DNA of 64,000 nt from CAIXPS01 sp034430115 (GCA_034430115.1 DAOUFG010000063.1:1-64000); one strand, 5' to 3'; positions 43,499-52,200 are shown, numbered from the stretch's first letter. Numbers and translations are program-made. The notes: generated by a model not told the origin, from the sequence alone.

Positions 43499-44068
43499 TC
43501 AATATTCAATGCCCGGCTGAGCGCGGATGCCCTGGTCTTTGTAAGGGTGTTTGATCTCGGTCATTTCCGTCACCAGGTCGGCGTAGTCGATGAGCGGCGC
43601 AGGCGCGTAACGGCCGGTGATGATCAGATGCAATGCGGGGGGCTTGTTGGCCTTTAGCCAGCCGATGACTTCGGCGGTGTCCAACCATTCGAAATGCAAC
43701 GGATAGGTGAATTCGTCCAGGACGATCACGTCGTAGTTGCCGCTGCCGATGCGTTCTTGTGCCATCTGCCAGCCGTGCCGGGCCCGCGCAATCGTTTCAT
43801 CGATGTCGCGGCTGGTCCAGGTGAACCCATCGCCGGTGACGACCCAGTCTATGTTCAGGCGTTTGCCGGCGATGATCTCGCCGAAGCGCGCGTGTTCGCT
43901 CTTGATGAACTGAACGACGCACACGCGCATGTCGCGCCCCCAGGCGCGCAATAGCATGCCCAGCGCGGCGGTTGTTTTCCCTTTGCCGTTTCCGGTGTTG
44001 ACGATCACCAGCCCGTGTGTCTGGCGCGCCCTCTGTGAAGTGGCTGCGGATTGCTTGACCTGGTTCAT
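43499..44068 (-). CDS. cobO: Cob(I)yrinic acid a,c-diamide adenosyltransferase
   Basis: A 189-residue CobO/CobA-type enzyme that transfers the 5'-deoxyadenosyl group from ATP to cobalt. The inverted P-loop VNTGNGKGKTTAALGML is intact, and VIVLDEFTYPLHFEW and IITGRYAPAPLIDYADLVTE are typical. It lies between the cobalt transporter genes and the chelatase. Four-base overlap with cbiO. Confidence 0.96.
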   Translation of the reverse strand: MNQVKQSAATSQRARQTHGLVIVNTGNGKGKTTAALGMLLRAWGRDMRVCVVQFIKSEHARFGEIIAGKRLNIDWVVTGDGFTWTSRDIDETIARARHGWQMAQERIGSGNYDVIVLDEFTYPLHFEWLDTAEVIGWLKANKPPALHLIITGRYAPAPLIDYADLVTEMTEIKHPYKDQGIRAQPGIEY

Positions 44069-44844
44069 TCGAATTGCCTCTTTTCTCGTTTAGCGTCATC
44101 GGCGGAAGCCGCCGGTTCGCTAGAAGTGGACGTGACGCGCAAAGCCGGGTTGGCAAACGCACGCTTGGGTGTGTCCACGCTCAAAATCCGCCCGCTTTGC
44201 ATGGCGATCACCAAATCGGCCCAGTCGCGCACCATCTCCCAATCGTGGGTGGAGAGCAGAACCGTCTTGCCTTGCGCCACCAGGTTATCGAAGATGGCCA
44301 ACATTTGGCGGCGCATCCAGGGGTCTAGCATCGCCAGGGCCTCATCGACGATGAGGATGCGCGGTTGCATTGCCAGCACGCCCGCCAGCGCGACGCGGGC
44401 CTTCTGGCCGCCGCTGAGGGCATGCGTGGGGCGGTCCAACAGGTTATTCACCTCGCATAACCTGGCCGTCTCATCGACGCAGTCGCGCACTTCTTGCACG
44501 CTCAACCCCAGGTTCAGCGGGCCAAAGCTGATGTCTTGCGCCACGCTGGCGCTGAAGAGTTGATCGTCGGGGTTTTGGAAGACGATGCCCACCTGCTGGC
44601 GGGCGGCCTGTATGGAGCGCCGGTCGTAATTGAGCTGCCGGCCGTCGATTTCGATGTCGCCCTTGCTGGGATGCAAGATGGCGTTACATTGCAAGAAAAG
44701 CGTGGATTTGCCCGAGCCGTTGCGCCCAACGACGGCCACCTTCGCCCCAGCCGGCAAGCTTAGATCGATGTCTTGCAGCGCGGGCGCCGTATAGCCGGGG
44801 TAGCAATAACTGAGCGCGTGGATAGATAGAATCGGTGTCGTCAT
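44065..44844 (-). CDS. cbiO: Cobalt ECF transporter ATPase
   Basis: A 259-residue ECF ATPase powering the CbiMNQ complex. Walker A VVGRNGSGKSTLFLQ, signature ALSGGQKARVALAGVLAM and Walker B RILIVDEALAMLDP are complete. I chose 44844 as the start because GAGG lies 8 bases upstream of it; an ATG two codons earlier is too close. Overlaps cbiQ by four bases. Confidence 0.93.
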   Translation of the reverse strand: MTTPILSIHALSYCYPGYTAPALQDIDLSLPAGAKVAVVGRNGSGKSTLFLQCNAILHPSKGDIEIDGRQLNYDRRSIQAARQQVGIVFQNPDDQLFSASVAQDISFGPLNLGLSVQEVRDCVDETARLCEVNNLLDRPTHALSGGQKARVALAGVLAMQPRILIVDEALAMLDPWMRRQMLAIFDNLVAQGKTVLLSTHDWEMVRDWADLVIAMQSGRILSVDTPKRAFANPALRVTSTSSEPAASADDAKREKRQFE

Positions 44845-45611
44845 AGCCATAGCCTCGCAGCCAACATGCTGGCTGCCATCAGCACTCCCACCGCGGCCAG
44901 GCGCAAATCTCGCCGGTAGCTGAGCGGCAGCACGCGCAGGTCCCCCTGGAAGCCACGGCTTTCCAGCGCCAGTTGCGTTCGGCTGGCGCGCCAGTAAGCC
45001 TCTATGAACAGCCGGGAAGCCAGCGTGCCGGCGCTGTGCATGCTGCGCAAGGCGCTCACGTAGCCCAGGCGCGTGTTTTGTGCCGTGATGATGTGTTCCA
45101 TGCTGTCGAGCAGGGTGAAGATGGAGCGATAAATCGTCGCCATCAGGTCCACCAAGAGCACCGGCACGCCGAGCCGGCGCAACAGTTCCATGATGTCCAC
45201 CAACGGCGTGGTGAGCGCCAGGAAGTTCATCGCCGTGAAGCTGCCGATTGACCTTGCCAGGACGCGCCCGGCCAGGTCGAGCGCGGCTGGGCTGCTACTG
45301 ACCCACAGCAGCCCAGCATGCCATTGCCAACTTGTTGTCGCAACGGGCGTGGCGTTGAAGCTCAGGGCCACGCCCATCACCGTGAACACCACGAAAAGGC
45401 CTTCTCCAAATACGAGTGTGATGACGGCACGCCAGGGCAAACCGGCCCAGACGATGGTCAACCCAAGCATCCACACGACGGCCAGGCAGCCAACCGGAAC
45501 CCGGTCGAGTGTGAGCGCAAGGATCATCGCGCACGCTGCGAGGGCGAGCTTGTAGGCCGGGTCCACGCAGCGCAGCCGGTTGTGATAGGCGTACCGATCG
45601 ATCACACGCAT
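44841..45611 (-). CDS. cbiQ: Cobalt ECF transporter transmembrane component
   Basis: A 256-residue polytopic protein with about five membrane segments. VDPAYKLALAACAMIL at the N-terminus is the conserved start of EcfT/CbiQ proteins. The coupling helices with Ala-Arg-Gly-type motifs appear as ALESRGFQGDLRV and ATIYRSIFTLLDS. It couples CbiM/N to the ATPase. Confidence 0.92.
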   Translation of the reverse strand: MRVIDRYAYHNRLRCVDPAYKLALAACAMILALTLDRVPVGCLAVVWMLGLTIVWAGLPWRAVITLVFGEGLFVVFTVMGVALSFNATPVATTSWQWHAGLLWVSSSPAALDLAGRVLARSIGSFTAMNFLALTTPLVDIMELLRRLGVPVLLVDLMATIYRSIFTLLDSMEHIITAQNTRLGYVSALRSMHSAGTLASRLFIEAYWRASRTQLALESRGFQGDLRVLPLSYRRDLRLAAVGVLMAASMLAARLWL

Positions 45612-45628
45612 GGTTTATTCCTCGACGG

Positions 45629-45949
45629 CTAACCTGGCTTGCGGTTGCGCTCCGTGCGCTTGGCGCCGAAGAAATAGCCGATCACGATTCCGCCCAGCGA
45701 TGCCTGGAGGGCGAACAACATGCTCTCTATTTCGCCGCCTGGAGGAACCCAGAGGGGTTGGAACCAGGGCTGGTAATCCGGCTGAACGTCGGTGATCGCC
45801 GTCTCGGCAGCGTCGTCAGAGCCGCCGAATTCCGACGATGGGTTCATCGCCAGCGGAACGATTGCCAGCGCGAGGACGGCCACGATCAAGACGATCGTCA
45901 CCCAGGGAGTCTTCTTCTTGTTCATTGGGGTTGCAGATTCAGGGTTCAT
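45629..45949 (-). CDS. cbiN: Cobalt transporter accessory subunit
   Basis: A 106-residue protein with an N-terminal membrane segment (WVTIVLIVAVLALAIVPLAM), an exposed acidic loop (FGGSDDAAETAITDVQPDYQ) and a second membrane segment (FALQASLGGIVIGYFFG). This hairpin topology and the GxDxxA-type loop are those of CbiN, which helps load cobalt into CbiM. It starts two bases after cbiM ends. Confidence 0.88.
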   Translation of the reverse strand: MNPESATPMNKKKTPWVTIVLIVAVLALAIVPLAMNPSSEFGGSDDAAETAITDVQPDYQPWFQPLWVPPGGEIESMLFALQASLGGIVIGYFFGAKRTERNRKPG

Positions 45950-45950
45950 A

Positions 45951-46697
45951 TCAGGCTCCAAATAACCCAAGCGACTTCATCTCGACGGGGGCGTTGGCGT
46001 GCAGGGCACGCATGATCAACACGGTGAGGACGCCCTCGCTGGCGGCCAGCGGGATTTGCGTCACGGCGAAGATGGTGGCGAATTTGACAAACGAAGCCAT
46101 GAACCCGCCCGTCGGGTCGGGGAAAGCCAGCGCGAGTTGAATGGAGGTGACGACGTAGGTCGAAAGGTCGGCCAGCGCCGCCGTCAGGAAGACGTTCAAC
46201 CATTCCGGCACGCGGCCCATGAGCAGTTTCCAAATGCCAAAGCCGACCAGCGGCCCGACGATTGCCATGCTGACAGTGTTCGCACCGAGTGTGGTCAAGC
46301 CGCCGTGCGCGAGAAGCAGCGCCTGGAATAACAACACGATTCCGCCCAACACGCTCATCACCAGTGGGCCGAAAAGAATGACGCCTAATCCCGTGCCTGT
46401 TGGGTGGCTGCTGGAGCCGGTCACGCTGGGCATTTTGAGCGCGCTGAGGATGAACACGAACGCGCCGGCCAGCCCGAGGAGCAGGCGTAGCTCCGGCTTT
46501 TCTTTGACGATCTTGCTGACGCGGGCAAAGCCCAGCACCCAAAACGGAATCGCCATGAGGAACCAAACGATGCACCAACCGATCGGCAAAAAGCCTTCCA
46601 TGATGTGCATCTGCGGAGATTTGGCCCACGCAATTTGCGCGCCCAGAAGCAATAGCGCCAGTGCCAGGCTTCCTGCGCGAGAAACTTTTTTAAGCAC
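45951..46697 (-). CDS. cbiM: Cobalt ECF transporter substrate-binding membrane protein
   Basis: A 248-residue S-component with about six membrane helices. The mature N-terminus should be QMHIMEGFLPIGWC, whose Met-His binds cobalt; it is preceded by a signal peptide ending AWA. GSSSHPTGTGLGVILFGP and LTTLGANTVSMAIVGPL are family signatures. The start is GTG at 46697, preceded by AGGAGG with a 4-base spacer. It is the first gene of the operon and lies 14 bases after an intrinsic terminator controlled by the riboswitch. Confidence 0.93.
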   Translation of the reverse strand: MLKKVSRAGSLALALLLLGAQIAWAKSPQMHIMEGFLPIGWCIVWFLMAIPFWVLGFARVSKIVKEKPELRLLLGLAGAFVFILSALKMPSVTGSSSHPTGTGLGVILFGPLVMSVLGGIVLLFQALLLAHGGLTTLGANTVSMAIVGPLVGFGIWKLLMGRVPEWLNVFLTAALADLSTYVVTSIQLALAFPDPTGGFMASFVKFATIFAVTQIPLAASEGVLTVLIMRALHANAPVEMKSLGLFGA

Positions 46698-46711
46698 ATG
46701 TCCTCCTGATA

Positions 46712-46750
46712 GAAAAACAAAAAACCTCAACCCGGTCTTCCAGGTTGAGG
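46712..46750 (-). terminator. Riboswitch-controlled intrinsic terminator
   Basis: On the minus strand CCTCAACCTGG and CCGGGTTGAGG form an 11-bp stem with an AAGA loop, immediately followed by TTTTTTGTTTTTC. It lies between the aptamer and the cbiM start, the position of an expression platform. Binding of cobalamin would favour this hairpin and cut transcription of the whole operon. Confidence 0.85.
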
Positions 46751-46855
46751 CAATCACTCCACAATGGTCAATGAGGCAACGAAAAACGCCAGATGATGCT
46801 CGTTAGAGTATTGTTCTCACCTCCTTGGTCCGAGAAGGCCGTTGAACAGGTTACA

Positions 46856-46983
46856 GTCGAGGCAGGCATCCTGACTTACGGCTCACATTTGACTGTCAGC
46901 CGATCACAGTTGCGGCACAGCGCTGGACTCTCACCAGCTTCCGCCTTTACGCCCTGGCATCCGGGCAATCGGGTCACCTCGAC
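46856..46983 (-). promoter_or_regulatory. Cobalamin riboswitch aptamer
   Basis: On the minus strand the element opens GTCGAGGTGACC and closes CCTGCCTCGAC, giving a perfect 7-bp P1 stem. Inside are GAAGCTGGTGAGAGTCCAG and the B12-box-like CGCAACTGTGA, and near the end AGTCAGGATGCCTGCC. These are the conserved core blocks of the cobalamin riboswitch class. It precedes a 19-gene cobalt/cobalamin operon and a strong terminator, so regulation is expected to be transcriptional attenuation by cobalamin. Confidence 0.93.
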
Positions 46984-47005
46984 GCTATTCAGTTGTCTGA
47001 TGCGG

Positions 47006-47033
47006 ATTATAGGAACGCGTTGTATGAAGTCAA
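47006..47033 (-). promoter_or_regulatory. Promoter of the cobalamin operon
   Basis: On the minus strand TTGACT (47028-47033), a 16-base spacer and a perfect TATAAT (47006-47011). Transcription would begin near 47000, about 17 bases ahead of the aptamer. Confidence 0.75.
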
Positions 47034-47178
47034 GTGACATTCATCGTGAACGTTTGATGACCGATCTGCAAGCGCTTCATAAGATGAAGCATCCCCGCCT
47101 CATTTTCAAAGTCTTGTCTCACGGTGCTCTTGACAGCGGTTCATCTTTTGAAGGTAAACTTGACCCAACTGATAACCT

Positions 47179-47751
47179 ATGAGCGTTACAAACGAGAATC
47201 AATCTGAAACTCCGAAGCTATCCGTTCCGTCAGATCATTTTGAGTTTGACTGTCCCTATCAGGCCAGCGGCCCGACCACGCTGCGCTGTTCGAAGTGCAA
47301 CCGGCCGCTGATGGCCAAGGATGCCGTGCGCACGCCCACGGGCTATGTCTGCCCGTTCTATGTGAAGGCGCGCGTGGCGACGTTCTATAACGCCGGCATG
47401 GAGCACTACGTGATCGTGGCGGTGCTGGCGTTGGTGCTTGGCGTGGTGGCCGGATATGCGCTGAACTTCATGGGGCGGATCGGCTTCTTCGCCATCATCC
47501 TCACCCTGTTTGTGGGGCCGCTCATCGGGGGCATCGTGGCGGAGGTGATCCGGCGCGTGTTGGGCAAGCGGCGCGGGCAATATTTCTGGCTCGTCGCGGC
47601 GATTGCGATGGTGATCGGCGCGTCGGTCTTCACCGTGTTGCCGGCGCTGTTCGGGCTTCTCTCGATGTCCATCAACGCCATCTACTCGCTCATCCCGCTG
47701 GTGGGCCTGGGGCTGGCCGTCAGCGCGCTCATCGCCAGGATGCGGATATAA
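47179..47751 (+). CDS. Small membrane protein with N-terminal zinc-ribbon-like segment
   Basis: A 190-residue protein. Residues 23-55 contain CPYQ, CSKCNRPL and GYVCPFYVKAR, four cysteines spaced like a B-box or zinc-ribbon, with AVRTPTGYVCPFYVK resembling such modules in other bacterial membrane proteins. Four membrane segments follow (about 70-190). Function unknown. A weak promoter (TTGACA at 47130-47135, 19-base spacer, TAAACT at 47155-47160) may drive it. It is divergent from the cobalamin operon. Confidence 0.75.
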   Translation: MSVTNENQSETPKLSVPSDHFEFDCPYQASGPTTLRCSKCNRPLMAKDAVRTPTGYVCPFYVKARVATFYNAGMEHYVIVAVLALVLGVVAGYALNFMGRIGFFAIILTLFVGPLIGGIVAEVIRRVLGKRRGQYFWLVAAIAMVIGASVFTVLPALFGLLSMSINAIYSLIPLVGLGLAVSALIARMRI

Positions 47752-47757
47752 CTTGGA

Positions 47758-47959
47758 CTTCACCACAGAGACACAGAGAGCACGGAGATAAAAAGGATAT
47801 ACCGCGCAGACGCAGCGTTTTTCTTAGCGCAAAGAAACAAGGCAACGAAGAACTCAAGGAACCTGTATGAGCCTTTGTGTTCTTGCTTTGTGTGAATGAC
47901 TTCTGAATTTACGGCACAGATGTTCGAAACCTCCGTGCCCTCTGTGTCTCTGTGGTGAA
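47758..47959. repeat. 202-bp element with 30-bp inverted ends (CACAGAGACACAGAG type)
   Basis: The left end TTCACCACAGAGACACAGAG (plus GCACGGAG) is the reverse complement of the right end CTCCGTGCCC...TGTGTCTCTGTGGTGAA, with few differences. Inside are CGCAAAGAAACAAGG and CTTGCTTTGTGTGAATG. No open reading frame. MITE-like in form; a related copy is at 59928. Confidence 0.75.
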
Positions 47960-47964
47960 TCCCC

Positions 47965-49026
47965 TCAGCAGATGCGCGGGAGTTGTTCGCCGCTGATCAT
48001 ATCCACGATGCGGCTGGCCCCGATGCGGCTCTTCATCTGCACCACGCCGGGGTGATCCTGCGTCACCGTGCCGATGATGGCGGCCTGCGCGCCCGAAGGA
48101 TGCGCGCGCATCAGCGCCAGCGTGCGCTCGGCGTCTTTGGCGGCGACGAACGCCACGAAGCGCCCCTCGCATGCCACGTAGAGCGGGTCGAAGCCCAATA
48201 TCTCGCAGGCGGCGTGCACGTCGTCGCGCACGGGCACGCGCGTTTCTTCGATGCGCACCCCCACCTGCCCGCTTTCGGCGATCTCATTCAGCGCGCTGGC
48301 CAGCCCGCCGCGCGTCAGGTCGCGCAGGCAATGCACTTCCACGCCCTCGTCCAGGAGGTGCAGCACCAGGTCGGCCACGGGCGCGGAATCGCTTTCGATG
48401 GCCGTCTCAAATTCCAGCCCTTCGCGCACGGCCATGATGGCGATGCCATGCCGGCCGATGTCGCCGTTCACGATCAGCACGTCCCCTGCGCGTACCGCCT
48501 GGGGGGCGATGCGCAGGTTGTGTTCGATGATGCCGATGCCGGCGGTGTTGATGAACACGCCGTCGCCCTTGCCGCGATCCACCACCTTCGTGTCGCCGGT
48601 GACGATTTGCACGTGCGCGTTGTGGGCGGCCTGTTGCATCGATTGCACCACGCGCCACAGGGTCTCCATTGGCAGGCCCTCTTCGATGATGTAGCCGGCG
48701 CTCAGGTAGAGCGGGCGTGCGCCACACATCGCCAGGTCGTTCACGGTGCCGTGCACGGCCATCGAGCCGATGTCGCCGCCGGGGAAGAACAACGGGTGAA
48801 TCACATACGAGTCGGTGCTGAGCGCCACGCGCGGGCCCTGCCCATCGGGCGTCAGGCTCACCACAGCGCCGTCGTGTTGGGCGTCCAATGCGGGGTTGCT
48901 GAACGCGGGCAGGAAGAGCTTGGCGATCAGTTGATTAGTCAGCTTGCCCCCGCCGCCATGTGCCAGCAGCACGTTGGGATAGTCGGAAATTGGGATCGGG
49001 CAGGAGAGCGTGAATTGAGAGTCCAT
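47965..49026 (-). CDS. hypE: Hydrogenase maturation factor HypE
   Basis: A 353-residue PurM-like ATPase. It dehydrates carbamoyl to cyanide on its own C-terminal cysteine for the NiFe-hydrogenase Fe(CN)2CO centre. LLAHGGGGKLTNQLI and ALSTDSYVIHPLFFPGGDIG are family motifs, and the protein ends in PRIC, giving the essential terminal Cys. It is separated from hypD by an unrelated gene. Confidence 0.96.
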   Translation of the reverse strand: MDSQFTLSCPIPISDYPNVLLAHGGGGKLTNQLIAKLFLPAFSNPALDAQHDGAVVSLTPDGQGPRVALSTDSYVIHPLFFPGGDIGSMAVHGTVNDLAMCGARPLYLSAGYIIEEGLPMETLWRVVQSMQQAAHNAHVQIVTGDTKVVDRGKGDGVFINTAGIGIIEHNLRIAPQAVRAGDVLIVNGDIGRHGIAIMAVREGLEFETAIESDSAPVADLVLHLLDEGVEVHCLRDLTRGGLASALNEIAESGQVGVRIEETRVPVRDDVHAACEILGFDPLYVACEGRFVAFVAAKDAERTLALMRAHPSGAQAAIIGTVTQDHPGVVQMKSRIGASRIVDMISGEQLPRIC

Positions 49027-49047
49027 TCCTGGTACAACCTTTTGTCG

Positions 49048-50835
49048 TTACAGCTTCTCACCGATTGCGTGTTCGGTGCGCAACCAGTGTAAATCATACG
49101 TCGCTTGTGGCACGGGCGTATCGGCGCCGGGCAGGTCTGCGCCGGCGTGATGATCGGTCTCAGGCGTCGGTTCCACATTCGCCGGGCCGGTGCGGAAGGT
49201 GATGCGATGCAATGTGCTCACTGCGCGCGCGAAGGTGCCTTCTTCCAGCGCCGGTTGCCTGTCGATCAATAGACGATAGCGCTGGCGCGTCGCGTCGGCA
49301 ATCAGCGTGATGTCGCATACGGCGTGGGCGCAATAGTGCCCCACAGCCTGCCAGTGACACACCGAGCGGGCCCAGATGTGGCCGTCGTCGCGCAAGGCGA
49401 TCTGTACCGCCGCCGCACCGCGCGGGCTCAGCAGTTCAATCGCCAGCATGCCGTGTTCCGTTTGCCGCGCCTGCAACCGAAAGCTCACTGTCGCGATGCG
49501 ACTTTCGGGGAAGATGCGTTCCGCCTGTGCTGATTCGTAGGGGTCTCTGTCCGTCAGGCGCAGAAAACGCTCGCCGCTGGGCGAGTTATCCACAATATTG
49601 ACGGATGTCCATAGGCCGCTGTGGATAGCCCATTCCGGCACGTAGCCTCCGGCGGGAAAATCCGCGAATACGTCGTTGACTGGTTCATCTACCGTGTCGC
49701 GCAAGGGCACCGGGATGCGGCTGACCCAGATGTCCTCTTTGTTCATGCTATAGGTCACCCAGAAGGCGTCACCCGGCGGTATGCCGTCGCCTTCGGAGAT
49801 GCCGCGCACGTAGTTCAACCCCAGGTCTTTATATTGCCCGGCGTAGCGGCGCGGCGAGACGCGCCCATTCACCAGGCGCAGATGATCGAACGTGAGGCCG
49901 TCGGCGCTGCTCAGCGCTGCCAGCGGCCAGCGATGCCCATCATCGGGCGATGGGTTATAGACCAGTGCATAGCGGCCGTCGGGCGTGCGCTGGCCCCATA
50001 TTTTCGCGCCGCCCATGATGAGGCTGGGCGCGTCCATCACCGGCGACCAGGTGCGCCCTTCGTCGTCGCTGAGCGCCGCCTTGGACCATTTCCACAGCCC
50101 AACCACGCGCCCATCGGGCAGATGATAGGCCGAGAGCGCCTTATAGCCTTCCACGGCATAGAAGCCGTCGGGGCTGCGGTCTTCCTCCCACCATTGCAAC
50201 GTGACCAGCTTATTCGCCAGCAGCGCCTCGCAGGCTTGCACAAAGCCCGTGTCGGGCGACGTGGCGTAGCAAGGATATTGCGTGTTGGTTTCGTCCCAGC
50301 CCGCGTGCCGGTTATAGCGCAAAAAGTAGATCGGCCCGCGGGTGCCGTCCTCGTACACCTCGCGCACCACCCGCCCGATGCCTTTCCCATTGTTAGGCGC
50401 AGGCAAGAGGCCGTAGAAACCGAGCGCCAGCAGACGCCCATCGGATGCAACGTGAAACCCCATGCGCTGGTGCATGACGGCTTGGCCCCCGGCAGGCATC
50501 TCCGGGTGGACGCCCGCTGGAACCGTGTAGACCGGGAAGATCACGCGGGGCTTCTCCCAATGGATGCCGTCGCTGGAACGCGTGAGCAGGGTGTGCCCCG
50601 GCGGTTCGTGCTCGCCCACCGGGTCGCTCAGATATTCCAGGTGAAAGCGGCCCTTCCAATAGGCCAGCATCGGCGCGTGGTTATAGGTCCAGCCGAAGTC
50701 TTCGGCCTGCTCGGGGTGCGAGCGATTGGCCCGCAACACCTGGTAATGCGCCACACCCACCAGCGGGCGCAACTGCCCGTGGTGATAGTCGATGTTGGCG
50801 ACCTCACCGCCAATGTAGCGGATGGGACTGCTCAT
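49048..50835 (-). CDS. Sialidase-like beta-propeller protein in hyp cluster
   Basis: A 595-residue protein with Asp-box repeats typical of sialidase-fold propellers: RSSDGIHWEKP (about 85), LSDDEGRTWSPV (about 260) and LSSADGLTFDHL. These are spaced so as to suggest five or six blades within residues about 20-410. The last 170 residues (SGERFLRLTDRDPYESAQ to YRLLIDRQPALE) look like a beta-sandwich, perhaps carbohydrate-binding or laminin-G-like. No signal peptide is seen. The catalytic Arg triad and Tyr/Glu pair of true sialidases cannot be assigned, so 'neuraminidase' would be over-reading. It sits between hypD and hypE, 11 and 21 bases from them, so it is co-transcribed with hydrogenase maturation genes. 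Confidence 0.8.
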   Translation of the reverse strand: MSSPIRYIGGEVANIDYHHGQLRPLVGVAHYQVLRANRSHPEQAEDFGWTYNHAPMLAYWKGRFHLEYLSDPVGEHEPPGHTLLTRSSDGIHWEKPRVIFPVYTVPAGVHPEMPAGGQAVMHQRMGFHVASDGRLLALGFYGLLPAPNNGKGIGRVVREVYEDGTRGPIYFLRYNRHAGWDETNTQYPCYATSPDTGFVQACEALLANKLVTLQWWEEDRSPDGFYAVEGYKALSAYHLPDGRVVGLWKWSKAALSDDEGRTWSPVMDAPSLIMGGAKIWGQRTPDGRYALVYNPSPDDGHRWPLAALSSADGLTFDHLRLVNGRVSPRRYAGQYKDLGLNYVRGISEGDGIPPGDAFWVTYSMNKEDIWVSRIPVPLRDTVDEPVNDVFADFPAGGYVPEWAIHSGLWTSVNIVDNSPSGERFLRLTDRDPYESAQAERIFPESRIATVSFRLQARQTEHGMLAIELLSPRGAAAVQIALRDDGHIWARSVCHWQAVGHYCAHAVCDITLIADATRQRYRLLIDRQPALEEGTFARAVSTLHRITFRTGPANVEPTPETDHHAGADLPGADTPVPQATYDLHWLRTEHAIGEKL

Positions 50836-50846
50836 GGCACCCCCGG

Positions 50847-51935
50847 TCAACCGGTGCGCCGGTAGCGGTAGTAGGCCGCGCAGGCGCCCTCGGATGAAAC
50901 CATCGGCGCGCCCAGCGGGCGTTCGGGCGTGCAGCGCGTGCCGAAGGCGGGACACTGGTCGGGCTTGCGCACGCCTTGCATGATCAGCCCGCTGATGCAT
51001 TCGCTGGATTCGTGCACTTCGCGCGTGGTGAGCGTGAAACGCTTTTCCGCATCGTAGGCGGCGTAGGGTTCGCGCAAGGCCAGGCCGCTATTGGGGATCG
51101 GCCCCAGCCCGCGCCAGGTGCGAGGTGAAACCTCAAAAACTTCGCTGATGATTTTTTGGGCCGGGCGATTGCCCTCGCGCTGCACCACGCGCGTGTACTG
51201 GTTCTCCACGTCGGTGCGGCCCTCTTCCAGTTGCTTGACGCACATGTAGATGCCCTGCAAAATGTCCACCGGCTCGAAACCCGTCACCACGATCGGCACG
51301 TGATATTTGGCGGCGATGGGGTAATACTCGTTGTAGCCCATCACGGCGCACACGTGCCCGGCGGCCAGGAAGCCCTGCACCAGGTTCAACGGCGAAGAGA
51401 GCACCGCTTCCATCGCCGGCGGCACAAGGACGTGCGAAACCAGGATGGAGAAATTCTGGATGCCCAGTTGTTTGGCCTGATAGACGGCCATGGCATTGGC
51501 GGGGGCCGTCGTCTCGAAGCCGACGGCGAAGAACACCACTTGCTTGTCGGGGTTGGCGCGCGCCAGCGTGAGCGCGTCCATTGGCGAATAGACGATGCGC
51601 ACGTCGCCGCCGCCCGCTTTCACCGACAGCAAATCCTTGCCGGTGCCGGGCACACGCAGCATGTCGCCGAAGGAGGTGAAAATCACGCCGGGGCGCTCGG
51701 CCAGTTCCACGGCCTTGTCGATCAATTCCACGCCGGTGACGCACACCGGGCAGCCCGGCCCGTGCACCAGGGTGATCTCTTTGGGGAGCAACTCATCGAT
51801 GCCGAACTTGACGATGGCGTGCGTCTGGCCGCCGCAGACCTCCATGATCGTCCAGGGGCGCGTGGTCAGGCGCGCAATCGCGTGGGCATACTTCTCGGCT
51901 GCCGCGGCATCGCGATATTCGTCAATGTACTTCAT
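50847..51935 (-). CDS. hypD: Hydrogenase maturation factor HypD
   Basis: A 362-residue iron-sulfur protein that assembles the Fe(CN)2CO group together with HypC and HypE. CGGQTHAIVKFGID, HGPGCPVCVTGVELID (cysteines), FAVGFETTAPANA and the C-terminal Cys-rich CISGLIMQGVRKPDQCPAFG match the family. The start at 51935 lies inside the end of hypC (14-base overlap). Confidence 0.96.
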   Translation of the reverse strand: MKYIDEYRDAAAAEKYAHAIARLTTRPWTIMEVCGGQTHAIVKFGIDELLPKEITLVHGPGCPVCVTGVELIDKAVELAERPGVIFTSFGDMLRVPGTGKDLLSVKAGGGDVRIVYSPMDALTLARANPDKQVVFFAVGFETTAPANAMAVYQAKQLGIQNFSILVSHVLVPPAMEAVLSSPLNLVQGFLAAGHVCAVMGYNEYYPIAAKYHVPIVVTGFEPVDILQGIYMCVKQLEEGRTDVENQYTRVVQREGNRPAQKIISEVFEVSPRTWRGLGPIPNSGLALREPYAAYDAEKRFTLTTREVHESSECISGLIMQGVRKPDQCPAFGTRCTPERPLGAPMVSSEGACAAYYRYRRTG

Positions 51936-52200
51936 CTTGCTGTTGCGCTTTCTCGGTGTCTTCCAATTCGGCCAGGTCGCCCATCTCGCGCAGATAATCA
52001 AAAACCTGGTTGGCTTCCGCTTCGTCCACGGTGTTCAAAGCGAACCCCACGTGCACGACCACGTAGTCGCCCACTTTGGCATCGGGCACGTAGGCAAAAT
52101 TCACGTCTTTGACGATGCCGCCGAAGTTGACTTTGCCGATTCGCGTGAGGGGGTCATCACCGGATATGCTCACAATCTTTCCAGGGACAGCTAAACACAT
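51922..52200 (-). CDS. hypC: Hydrogenase maturation chaperone HypC
   Basis: A 92-residue HypC/HybG chaperone with the essential N-terminal cysteine (MCLAVPGKIVSI), which holds the iron fragment with HypD. FGGIVKDVNFAYVPDAKVGD and YVVVHVGFALNTVDE complete the family pattern. AAGGAG lies 10 bases ahead of the start. Confidence 0.95.
   Translation of the reverse strand: MCLAVPGKIVSISGDDPLTRIGKVNFGGIVKDVNFAYVPDAKVGDYVVVHVGFALNTVDEAEANQVFDYLREMGDLAELEDTEKAQQQDEVH

Noticed and set aside
46793..47182. Plus-strand frame of 129 codons across the riboswitch
   Set aside because: The sequence is explained by the aptamer and promoter on the other strand; the frame has no domain.
48003..49092. Long plus-strand frame opposite hypE
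   Set aside because: Shadow of hypE, rich in His and Ala; no known motif.
49048..50835. Calling the propeller protein an exo-alpha-sialidase
   Set aside because: Asp boxes define the fold only; the catalytic Arg triad and nucleophile could not be assigned.
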